Positions 42,918 through 51,142 of a DNA stretch of 64,000 nucleotides are shown piece after piece. Positions within the stretch are counted from its first letter, which is position 1. Every line of letters begins with the position of its first letter. The notes under the pieces are model-generated. The model saw only the letters and a list, made by a program, of their open reading frames with translations. It had not been told where the DNA came from and searched no databases. This stretch comes from Rhodocytophaga rosea (lineage in GTDB: Bacteria; Bacteroidota; Bacteroidia; Cytophagales; 172606-1), in contig NZ_CP048222.1 of NCBI RefSeq assembly GCF_010119975.1, positions 8,718,501 to 8,782,500 on the forward strand, in the 5' to 3' direction. The position numbers and the translations under genes were made by a program.

Positions 42918-43435
42918 GTAAAGTGCAACTACCTCTTCGTAAAATTGATATTATAACCTAAATGGTGTGTACACTTTTAATTAATTCCAGGTTTAATTAT
43001 TTTAGGATAATTATCTTAAAAAATATAAAGAATCAAATCTAATAAACACAACCTTTATTGGATATAAAAGGTATAGGTAACATGCACGTATCATTAACAT
43101 TAAAAGGTGAGAAAGCAAGAACATCAAATCCGAAAGTATGATTAACCGGAGTTTACAGAGTCATTTATAATAAATGTTTTCAAGTGAAGATCGCTCAGAA
43201 TTGTTTTTAAACAATTTATAAGCTGGCAAACATTTATTGCTGATTACCCCGCCAGATTTGATTTCTCCTAAGTAGTTAAATCATAAAGACTTCTCAAAGT
43301 TACATTTCTTTTCTTTTACCTATTTAGAACTTTAGAACCATACCTTACCAGGTAAATACACATAACTAAAAATTTAAATAAACTAATATTTTTTATAACT
43401 ATATTAATCATAATGAATAAATTTCTTAATCAATT
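42918..43435. other. Intergenic AT-rich interval
   Basis: 518 bases without a plausible gene or clear promoter. Long A/T tracts only. It shares a 13-base ATTACCCCGCCAG with 40259-40271, which is within chance for a window this size. Confidence 0.5.
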
Positions 43436-44374
43436 ATGTTAACCCTAAGCAAATTTCTTCCTGCTTCTCTACGGGGGTATATCACACCGTATAAAGATTC
43501 CTTTTATTACTGGCTCATCCATTCCAGTATTGAGTTCAAAGAAAAGAATAAAAAAAACAAAGTTATATTTTATCCAGACTACCCTGGATGCCGGCATCTG
43601 TTAGGAAGAATTTTTAGGTGCCTTAATTATGAGATTACCAATGATATTAGTGCATTTAGAGAAGCCAGATTTATTGTAAACTGGGAAGATACTACTTTTC
43701 GCACCCCATACAGAGAGCTTTTAGATATAGCCGATTCCAGGGAAATAATAAATATCCGATGTCAGGACATTAGTAAAAAACATGTGGATGAGGTGTTTGA
43801 AAGAGTATTTGGATATAAAACCATAATTGACCCTACTACTTTTCGGGGTAAATGCGTAAAAAAAAGCGACATAAATGCACTACATGATGGAACCATTATT
43901 AACTGTCCTATTGAAATACCAGAACCAGGTTTTATATATCAAATGTTGATTAATAACCAGCTCGATGATTTTCTTATAGAAGACATCCGTACACCTATCT
44001 TTAGGGATACGATTCCATTTACTTATGTTAAACATCGCCCGGTTAAAAGCCGTTTTGCAAGTAAAAACAATACATGTGTTATCACAGATACCAAACAGGT
44101 ATTTACTCAACAAGAGATTAATAATATTATTACTTTTAGTCAGGAGATGTGTTTAGATTTTGGCGAACTGGATATTTTACGGGATAGAGAAAATGGTAAA
44201 ATTTATATTGTTGATGTAAATAACACGCCTGGCGGTCCGCCTAATGGATTATCAAGGGTAAATACATTTAGAGCTATAAAAATGTTAACGCTTGCTTTCA
44301 TCGAAGCCTTTATCGAACGTGAATCCAGGCCTGCCTCTAAACAAATAAAGGCCACAAGCAAAGTTATAGTGTAA
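43436..44374 (+). CDS. ATP-grasp-like protein in glycan locus
   Basis: A 312-residue protein without signal peptide. The C-terminal part DFGELDILRDRENGKIYIVD, then VNNTPGGPPNG, is the ATP-grasp metal-binding end (Glu/Asp with Asn, then a Gly-rich loop). The middle CPIEIPEPGFIYQMLINNQL could hold the substrate-binding strand. The N-terminal half (KVIFYPDYPGCRHLLGRIFR, EARFIVNWEDTTFRTPY) is not recognised. ATP-grasp ligases couple a carboxylate to an amine or thiol. In this locus it may modify a sugar acid or make a peptide link, which is inferred. Confidence 0.65.
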   Translation: MLTLSKFLPASLRGYITPYKDSFYYWLIHSSIEFKEKNKKNKVIFYPDYPGCRHLLGRIFRCLNYEITNDISAFREARFIVNWEDTTFRTPYRELLDIADSREIINIRCQDISKKHVDEVFERVFGYKTIIDPTTFRGKCVKKSDINALHDGTIINCPIEIPEPGFIYQMLINNQLDDFLIEDIRTPIFRDTIPFTYVKHRPVKSRFASKNNTCVITDTKQVFTQQEINNIITFSQEMCLDFGELDILRDRENGKIYIVDVNNTPGGPPNGLSRVNTFRAIKMLTLAFIEAFIERESRPASKQIKATSKVIV

Positions 44375-44406
44375 TTGCACTTTCATAAAATAAAGAATTT
44401 GTCTTT

Positions 44407-45327
44407 ATGGTAATCACAGTTAACAATTCCGGTCAACTAGGAAACCGGCTTTTTTTATTTGCTCACCATATTGTTAATGCACTGGAGTATAACTACCAGC
44501 TGATCAACTTAGGCTTTAATGATTATGCACCTTATTTTGTATCAACATCAGAAAATGACTTTAAGGGTTATCCTGTAAGCTTACATCTACATGGGAAAAA
44601 ATTACCGAAGCAAACACTGCCTTTCTTTAAATATAAGTTTACCTACAGGCTGCTTGAATTTTACAGCAATCTCCAAAGCAAATCTAAAAAATGGGTTATT
44701 ATTTCGGATGAAGGCAAAGATTATGATTTGAACAACCCGGAATTTGTTAAGTATGCCACTACTAGTACTCTCATTTCCCATGGCTGGTTGTTCAGAAATA
44801 AGCAAAAATTTTCCACCCATTCAGATAGCATCAGAAAAATATTTACTCCCCTGCCTGGTTACACAAATAATATAAATACGCTAATCGATGAATGCCGCAA
44901 TAATTGTGACATTTTAGTGGGTGTACATATCCGTAAGGGAGATTATGCAAATTTTAAGGAGGGAATTTACTTTTTTACCAATGAGACTTATCTGGAAAAG
45001 ATGAACACCATTGTAAATTTTTTTAAAGGTAAGAAAGTAGGATTTCTGTTATGCTCGAATGAAACAGTAGATATGTCTGTATTTCAGGGATTAACTACCT
45101 TTATTGCCAATGGACAATTTATTGAAGATATATACTCGCTTGCTCAATGCGACTGTATCATAGGTCCTCCCAGTACGTATTCAAAATGGTCTAGTTTCTA
45201 TGGTGAGGTGCCACTTTGTAGTTTTACCAAAGATCAGCAAATAACCCCCAACGATTTTGAACTGATCTATTCTACTAAACCAACTATTTTTTCAAAAATA
45301 TCTGTTTCTTCAGCTAGCTCTTTATAA
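44407..45327 (+). CDS. Fucosyltransferase-like glycosyltransferase (GT11 type)
   Basis: A 306-residue protein. NNSGQLGNRLFLFAHHIVNA is the N-terminal donor-site loop (G-N-R/Q), and VGVHIRKGDYANFKEG holds the H-x-R-x-G-D-Y signature (His174) of GDP-fucose-using transferases. CDCIIGPPSTYSKWSSFYG is the C-terminal conserved block. It probably adds fucose or a related sugar to a lipid-linked glycan on the cytoplasmic face. It starts 33 bases after the ATP-grasp-like gene and is likely co-transcribed with it. Confidence 0.78.
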   Translation: MVITVNNSGQLGNRLFLFAHHIVNALEYNYQLINLGFNDYAPYFVSTSENDFKGYPVSLHLHGKKLPKQTLPFFKYKFTYRLLEFYSNLQSKSKKWVIISDEGKDYDLNNPEFVKYATTSTLISHGWLFRNKQKFSTHSDSIRKIFTPLPGYTNNINTLIDECRNNCDILVGVHIRKGDYANFKEGIYFFTNETYLEKMNTIVNFFKGKKVGFLLCSNETVDMSVFQGLTTFIANGQFIEDIYSLAQCDCIIGPPSTYSKWSSFYGEVPLCSFTKDQQITPNDFELIYSTKPTIFSKISVSSASSL

Positions 45328-45366
45328 AGAAATGGATAAACCTCAATATCAAAAAGTTATTACTTT

Positions 45367-46665
45367 CTAATACTGAGCCTGATTAATTTTAATAGGCTGT
45401 ATTTTTCTATAAGATAATGATCGCCATACCCATTCTATTGGGCCAAACTGAAAATGGCTTAACCACCAGTGGCTGAACACAAACTGCAACAAAAGTATTA
45501 CTACAGCAATACCTACTCCTGTAAAGGGGCCAAAATTTCCAATCAATCCCAATCCTACTCCATTGAATAACAGCATACAAATACTGCTTTGCAATAAATA
45601 ATTGGTTAATGCCATTTTCCCCATAGGAACAAAAATACGCAAGCTGTTTTGCCAAACAGGCTTTTGCCAGGCTACAGTAAATAAAGCCGTATAACACATA
45701 CTGAGAGGCACTACTCCCAACATATAAACAATTGATTGGGCTAAGCCCAAAAATGATGGCGGTGTATCACTTCCTTTTTCCATAAGCCACACAAGCGCAA
45801 CATTAGCAGGCAATCCTACTACTAATCCCCAGACTATAAGTTTTTTCAATAAAGGCAGGTGCAATTCAGGATTTTTAAACAACTGTTTTCTACCTATATA
45901 AAATCCAACCAGAAACATAGCCAGCACTTTAAAAAACCGGCCTGTATAAAGCAGATTATTAAACCGGTAGCAGGCACTTACAATATTTGATTGAATAATT
46001 GTGCCATAGTCGCCTTGTAACTGGCTTAATCGCCCACCTGTTAGATGCAAATGTTGCTTTATAATTGAAGCGGCTATAACAAACAACATTCCTGGCTGCA
46101 CTTTCCCACCGGCAGCTAATACAATTCCATATTGGATAACTGGAAGGATAAGCAATACTACTGCCCAGATTAATAGTGTTTTGTTACTTTTATTACGAAA
46201 GAGCAACAATATAAAGCCACAAAATGCATAAGAAGATAAAATATCACCTGTCCATATTAATAATAAATGTGCCAGCCCAATCAAAAATAATATCCATAAC
46301 CTACGCATGTAAAAAGGCAAAAAGGTAGATTCTTTCTCCTCAGCTCTTAAGAGTTGAACAGCAAAGCCAATCCCAAATAACAGCGAAAAAAGAGAGTAAA
46401 ACTTTCCTTCAATAAAAAAATGAATTAATGACAGTGTAATTTTATCAGCTTGTGCAAATGGCAGAACAGCTGCCTGTTGAGGCGTCAGGTAATAATATCC
46501 CATCAAAAAAGGCAGATTTACCAATAAGATACCACAGATAGCAAATCCTCGTAAAGCGTCTAAAATTTGTATCCGCTTATCGAAATTTACCGGCTTGAGA
46601 TTGTTATTATTTTTTGCTTCTATGCTGATAGCAGAACCACTTTGCTGGGATTTTTTCATTTGCAA
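45367..46665 (-). CDS. DUF418 membrane protein
   Basis: A 432-residue polytopic protein. RIQILDALRGFAICGILLVN is the DUF418 N-terminal signature, followed by FAQADKITLSLIHFFIEGKFYSLFSLLFG in the second part. MGKMALTNYLLQSSICMLLF and VFSHWWLSHFQFGPIEWVWR are the C-terminal DUF418 hallmark. About ten membrane helices. Members are probable transporters or acyltransferase-like membrane proteins with no proven role. The frame begins with a polar stretch MQMKKSQQSGS. A single-gene minus-strand unit. Confidence 0.88.
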   Translation of the reverse strand: MQMKKSQQSGSAISIEAKNNNNLKPVNFDKRIQILDALRGFAICGILLVNLPFLMGYYYLTPQQAAVLPFAQADKITLSLIHFFIEGKFYSLFSLLFGIGFAVQLLRAEEKESTFLPFYMRRLWILFLIGLAHLLLIWTGDILSSYAFCGFILLLFRNKSNKTLLIWAVVLLILPVIQYGIVLAAGGKVQPGMLFVIAASIIKQHLHLTGGRLSQLQGDYGTIIQSNIVSACYRFNNLLYTGRFFKVLAMFLVGFYIGRKQLFKNPELHLPLLKKLIVWGLVVGLPANVALVWLMEKGSDTPPSFLGLAQSIVYMLGVVPLSMCYTALFTVAWQKPVWQNSLRIFVPMGKMALTNYLLQSSICMLLFNGVGLGLIGNFGPFTGVGIAVVILLLQFVFSHWWLSHFQFGPIEWVWRSLSYRKIQPIKINQAQY

Positions 46666-46993
46666 AAGTTAGAGTATATAAAAATGGGGCATCGTATTTT
46701 TATACTTACGCCAAATCCCCTTCTCAATGAATAATGACTGTTTTCGATAGCTGATTCGGATTCTTACTATTCTTTATTTTATACTTTAGTAACCGGTTGA
46801 AGGCAGAAGATTTGATATAGTAAGTTAAATTTAACCATCCGGATAGATAGCTCTGCAAAGTATGTGGTATTTATTTATCATACTTATTGCTCTACTGAAT
46901 ATTGTATAGATCCAGCAAGTATACACTTTTTCAAAAGACCAGCTTCATTGTTTAGTCAGTCATACTTACAGGCATCGAAGAAATAGTAGGAGA
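46666..46993. other. Intergenic interval between divergent units
   Basis: 328 AT-rich bases. AGTATA-T-AAAAAT and ATTTTTATACTT (around 46672-46712) are loosely inverted. No gene, RNA or clear promoter seen. Confidence 0.4.
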
Positions 46994-47553
46994 ATGCCAA
47001 AAAAAAGCATATCTTCTGGTGATTTTCTTCTGGAAAACATCATGAAAACAAGTGGAAAGTGTTATGCTGTACTCGTAATGGTAGCTTTTCTTCTACCTAA
47101 TATGTATGTCATCTATCGGGGCAAGAGTCATTCCCTTTTACCCATGCACCTATGTTTGCCCATTACATAGATGAAACAAGGCTGTTTTATGATTTTGAAT
47201 TTATCGGGCAGAATGAACGTATAGAAAAAGTTCTGTATCCTTCTTATACAGAACCTTTGCAAGCAAAAGACCGATTGATCAGACGGTTTTTCTTCAATAA
47301 AGTCTATGGGTCAGTGGAGGAAAGTTCTTTTAGCAATTTCAAAGAAGACACAGCAGATCAGTTGAGCGTACGTTTGGAAGATTTTTTCGCTGCCTATTTC
47401 AGGTATTTACAAGCAGATACCTTAAATATTAAAACTGTCCGTCTGGAAGTACACCAATATGATAACACATATGTATTAAAAGAAAAGCATATAGTGGGGC
47501 ATTATGATATTTCAACAGGAAAATTCATCCATACATGGAAAAACAGTCAGTGA
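46994..47553 (+). pseudogene. Frameshifted partner gene of the HTTM protein
   Basis: The frame from ATG 46994 (or 47042) gives a membrane start (YAVLVMVAFLLPNMYVIYRG) that stops at 47167 after a nonsense tail. The frame one base off continues QESFPFTHAPMFAHYIDETR and runs to 47553 with a soluble domain of about 140 residues (DFFAAYFRYLQADTLNIKTV). The switch lies in the G-run at 47117-47121, where one base appears to be missing. The joined protein would be about 185 residues. The final 19 bases overlap the next gene, so the two are partners. Confidence 0.62.
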
Positions 47554-48644
47554 TATACCGTTTTGGGGCTTTTTTAAACACTTACTTCTTCTCCCAGATA
47601 AGCGGTTACAAGCTAGGACTTATCCGGATCATCCTTGTTGGAGCGACTCTGGTTCAAGTTTTTAGCAGATATCATGCTATGCATCGGATTACATTTATTG
47701 ATGCTGCATTTGATTTTTTACATATGCCAAGTCATCTCCTGCAGTTTTTATCTATTCCATTTCCGCTGCCAGTAGAATTCAGATTGCCTTTTGCTATTAG
47801 TTATTATCTGATTGGCAGTTGTGCCATGGTTGGATTGTTTACCCGTCCTGCGGTATTCATTTTTGGATTGTTCAACATTTATATTTTTGACATACAACTT
47901 TCAAGGGGATTGTTCGATCATGAAATGGGCTTGATCTCGCAGGTATTTCTTGTTTTAGCATTAGCCCCAGGTTCTTCCAGCTTTTCTATAGACCGGGCCT
48001 TTAGCTGGCTGTTACAACGAGCCAGGAAAACCAATACATTGTCATTCACGAAATATCTGCCAGGCCCACCTGTTCCAGTTTGGGGTTTGAAACTAATTAT
48101 TATTCTATTAGCCTGTACCTATTTTACGGCCGGACTCTCTAAAATTCGGTATGGTAGCTTACAATGGCTCGATGGTAAAACACTTACTCATTACCTTAAT
48201 GGCAGTGCAAGCCCGTATGTTTCTGGCAGCCGTCCTATATTTACAAGCCCTACTTATGTTAGGGAAGAGAAAAAATGGAAAGATGGTTTTGGTATTTATA
48301 GTTATTCATGGGGAAACAAGCAAAGGAATAAGCACCGTCTAGAAATAGGGAGAATTATTGCTGCTAATTCCTATCTGATGATTGCTCTTTCCCTATCTAC
48401 TGTTATTTTTGAACTCAGCAGCTTTCTTCTCTTGACTACAGGCTGGCCAAAATTTCTTTACTTATTAGGTGCAATAGCCATGCATCTAACTATCGGGTAT
48501 TTAATGGACTTACATTTTTTTAAGTTTCAGTTGTTGTGTTTGTTATTGGTAAATTGGCAGTGGGTTTTCCAGAAATTATTACCCAACGCTATTAAACAAC
48601 TTAAAAAAGCCCCAGCGCTTATATGGGTTAATGCCCGTAGCTAA
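47535..48644 (+). CDS. HTTM-domain-like polytopic membrane protein
   Basis: A 369-residue protein with about eight membrane helices: LGLIRIILVGATLVQVFSRY, ISYYLIGSCAMVGLFTRPAV, LIIILLACTYFTAGLSKIRY and IGYLMDLHFFKFQLLCLLLV. The loop GLFDHEMGLISQVFLVLALA and GLSKIRYGSLQWLDG resemble the HTTM domain of vitamin K-dependent gamma-carboxylase-like proteins. Bacterial HTTM proteins have no settled function. It overlaps the 3' end of the frameshifted soluble partner by 19 bases. Confidence 0.75.
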   Translation: MEKQSVIYRFGAFLNTYFFSQISGYKLGLIRIILVGATLVQVFSRYHAMHRITFIDAAFDFLHMPSHLLQFLSIPFPLPVEFRLPFAISYYLIGSCAMVGLFTRPAVFIFGLFNIYIFDIQLSRGLFDHEMGLISQVFLVLALAPGSSSFSIDRAFSWLLQRARKTNTLSFTKYLPGPPVPVWGLKLIIILLACTYFTAGLSKIRYGSLQWLDGKTLTHYLNGSASPYVSGSRPIFTSPTYVREEKKWKDGFGIYSYSWGNKQRNKHRLEIGRIIAANSYLMIALSLSTVIFELSSFLLLTTGWPKFLYLLGAIAMHLTIGYLMDLHFFKFQLLCLLLVNWQWVFQKLLPNAIKQLKKAPALIWVNARS

Positions 48645-48843
48645 ATTAAGAAGGAGTATTTACCTTTTTCAGCTACATTTGCCGGCATGCCCTCTGCTAA
48701 TCAAATTAGATTATTACAATAATATATAATAAAAAACCTTTATTATATATTTCAGAGGATATATCTACAACAGAGCATCTTAGAAAAATATAAACTTTTT
48801 AAACATTATCTGTGTTATCAAGGGTAAGATAAAAATACACTAA

Positions 48844-49317
48844 ATGTCATTACCTATAAACCGGCAAGCACCAGATTTTTCCTTGTCCTCTACTAGTAGC
48901 AAGATCTTCACCTTAAGCAAGGATCTGAAAGATAAAGCCTGTATCCTGTTTTTTTACTCGAAAGATTTTAATTCAACATGCACCCAGGAAGCGTGTGCTT
49001 TCAAAGAAACATTTGCGCTACTCAAGCAACTAGATATTGCTGTGGTAGGAATCAGTAAAGATGAATTAGCCACTCATTTAGCATTCAAGAATGAATATGA
49101 TCTTCCCTTTGAGCTGCTTTCAGATAAAACCGGGGAAGTAACTGCCCTGTATGAAGCTTTCTTCCCTTTCATTGGATTGAAAAAAAGAATTACCTATCTG
49201 CTAGACAGGGATCATAAGATTGTAGCTGTATATGAAAACTTATTTGATTCTACCAAACATGTGCAATATATGCTTGATAAGTTGAAAGAGAATCAAGCCC
49301 TGCAGTATCAAGTGTAA
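48844..49317 (+). CDS. Peroxiredoxin, BCP/PrxQ type
   Basis: A 157-residue thioredoxin-fold peroxidase. The start INRQAPDFSLSSTSSKIFTL is the usual AhpC/TSA opening. KDFNSTCTQEACAFKETFAL has peroxidatic Cys46 and resolving Cys51, the five-residue spacing of E. coli Bcp. The usual Pro-Gly before the Cys (T-P-G-C-T) is replaced by Asn-Ser, which is unusual. ELLSDKTGEVTALYEAF follows the family. It reduces hydroperoxides with thioredoxin electrons in the cytoplasm. A single gene. Confidence 0.88.
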   Translation: MSLPINRQAPDFSLSSTSSKIFTLSKDLKDKACILFFYSKDFNSTCTQEACAFKETFALLKQLDIAVVGISKDELATHLAFKNEYDLPFELLSDKTGEVTALYEAFFPFIGLKKRITYLLDRDHKIVAVYENLFDSTKHVQYMLDKLKENQALQYQV

Positions 49318-49529
49318 CTGATACTGATCCATCCACTTATGAGTTGATGTGGTAATTAAAAATATATATTATTCATATTTATCGAAGTTTGAAATCATAT
49401 TATATTAATATGGCATTCAGACAATGATATATTGATTAAATATTAACTGGTTAGTTATAAGGATTTTATAGAGTTATTTATACTTATTATTAATTACTTT
49501 AGAAATGGTTTCTTAAATTCCCATTAACA

Positions 49530-49557
49530 TTGATATAACATAAGCACTGTAGTTTTG
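49530..49557 (+). promoter_or_regulatory. Promoter of the PhoX-peroxidase pair
   Basis: TTG (49530-49532), 17 bases, TAGTTTTG (49550-49557): both elements are exact with near-ideal spacing. A start near 49563 gives a leader of about 30 bases before 49594. Confidence 0.65.
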
Positions 49558-49593
49558 GCTGCAAATTTTAACACCTAACCACTCCTATATCTT

Positions 49594-51072
49594 ATGTTTA
49601 ATCCTACTCTGAAGAAGAGCCTGGCGTTAACTTCTCTTGCAGTAACGCTTTCCTTTACAAGCTGTGAATACCTGGAGGAATTTTTACCCGGTGATGATGC
49701 AGCCAGCAAAGTACAACTCAAAAATCATTCGGTAACCCCGGCACTGATCAAAAGTTTAGCAGGTTTTGAAAACGCCAAAATGTATTCCATTATAGGCAGT
49801 GATGACCAGCTTCCACAGTCTCCGGATTTTAAATTTGGCGGTTCTGTGGATGGGGCTGGCTGGCTGAAATCACCCGACGGAAAAGGATTTGTCTATATTA
49901 CTAATCATGAAGATAATTTTGCAGTTTCTAGGATCTCCTTCGATGAAACTCTAAAACCCGTAAAAGGAGAATACATACTCAATTCAGATGGCGGTCAATG
50001 GAGATTATGTTCAGCTACGCTGGCTACGCCACAGGAACACGGTTTTGGGCCAGTATTTCTGACCTGTGGTGAAAGTGGTCCTGAATCCCGTACGCATGCA
50101 CTGAATCCATTTGCGCCGGCAAATTCTGCCAGTGTAACCCGTGAAAAGCCTGCCTTAGGCCGCTGGAGCGCAGAAAATGCAGTACCTTTGGCAAAAGATG
50201 CTTACTCTGGTAAAACAGTAATTATTATTGGCGATGATGATTCCAGCGTAGGTGGCGGACAAATAGCTTTGTATATCAGCAACCAGGGCGATCTGGATAA
50301 CGGCCATTTATATGTATTAAAACGCAGAAGCGAAAGCCAGCGGGAGATGGATATGACTACTGGTGCTACCCATTCGGTTGAATTTGTAAAAATAGAAAAC
50401 CATGAAGCGCTTACTGGTGCCGAAATCAATGCCAGAGTAGATTCACTGAAAGCCATCAAATTTGGCCGGGTAGAAGACATCGACTACCGCAAAGGAGGTG
50501 GAGCCAACAGCCGTGAAATTTATTTCAATGTAACCGGCCAGAATAATTCTGGTGCCAATGCCGATTATTCCAGAAGCAAATACGGACGTGTATACCGGCT
50601 GGTGTTAGATCCGTCTAATCCGCTAAAAGGCTCATTAACTTTAGTACTTAATGGTGATGACCGCAATGGAAAAGCTAAACTGTTTCAAAATCCGGATAAC
50701 ATTGTCGTTACAAACCATTATGCCTATATTAAAGAAGACCCCAATGGATATGGCGATGAAACACACGATTCCTATATCTATCAGTATAACCTGATTACCG
50801 GCGATTTGAAACCAGCTTTGGAACTCGATCACCGCCGCAATGCCGATGATGCAGCCAAATACAATGTAGGGGGTACTTCAGAATTTGGCGACTGGGAGTA
50901 TGGAGCTATGGTAGATATCTCTGAACTAACAGGCATTCCCGGTACTTTCTCTGTAAATATTCAGCCTCATACCTGGCGGGGTGAAGCCTACAAAAATCCG
51001 GATGGTGGTTCTCTTCGCCCTGATGAAGACCAGGCCAGCCAGATGATCATCATCAAAGGTTTGCCCAGATAA
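49594..51072 (+). CDS. PhoX/DUF839-like lipoprotein
   Basis: A 492-residue lipoprotein: LALTSLAVTLSFTS followed by Cys. The beta-propeller body has GAGWLKSPDGKGFVYITNHE, PVFLTCGESGPESRTHALNP, KTVIIIGDDDSSVGGGQIAL, VEDIDYRKGGGANSREIYFN and NPDNIVVTNHYAYIKED, the DUF839 pattern of PhoX-type Ca/Fe-dependent phosphatases. The acidic clusters could bind Ca. It may hydrolyse phosphate esters at the cell surface, but catalytic residues cannot be confirmed by eye. Followed after 71 bases by the di-heme peroxidase. Confidence 0.8.
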   Translation: MFNPTLKKSLALTSLAVTLSFTSCEYLEEFLPGDDAASKVQLKNHSVTPALIKSLAGFENAKMYSIIGSDDQLPQSPDFKFGGSVDGAGWLKSPDGKGFVYITNHEDNFAVSRISFDETLKPVKGEYILNSDGGQWRLCSATLATPQEHGFGPVFLTCGESGPESRTHALNPFAPANSASVTREKPALGRWSAENAVPLAKDAYSGKTVIIIGDDDSSVGGGQIALYISNQGDLDNGHLYVLKRRSESQREMDMTTGATHSVEFVKIENHEALTGAEINARVDSLKAIKFGRVEDIDYRKGGGANSREIYFNVTGQNNSGANADYSRSKYGRVYRLVLDPSNPLKGSLTLVLNGDDRNGKAKLFQNPDNIVVTNHYAYIKEDPNGYGDETHDSYIYQYNLITGDLKPALELDHRRNADDAAKYNVGGTSEFGDWEYGAMVDISELTGIPGTFSVNIQPHTWRGEAYKNPDGGSLRPDEDQASQMIIIKGLPR

Positions 51073-51142
51073 AACATACCTTCTGACCACAGAACCTGCC
51101 AGGATACGCTGGCAGGTTTCTTAATTTCATAGCCGTTAAATC

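Noticed and set aside
40259-43255. Shared 13-mer ATTACCCCGCCAG in two intergenic regions as a regulatory motif
   Set aside because: Many 13-base matches are expected by chance within a 64-kb window, and the surroundings do not align.
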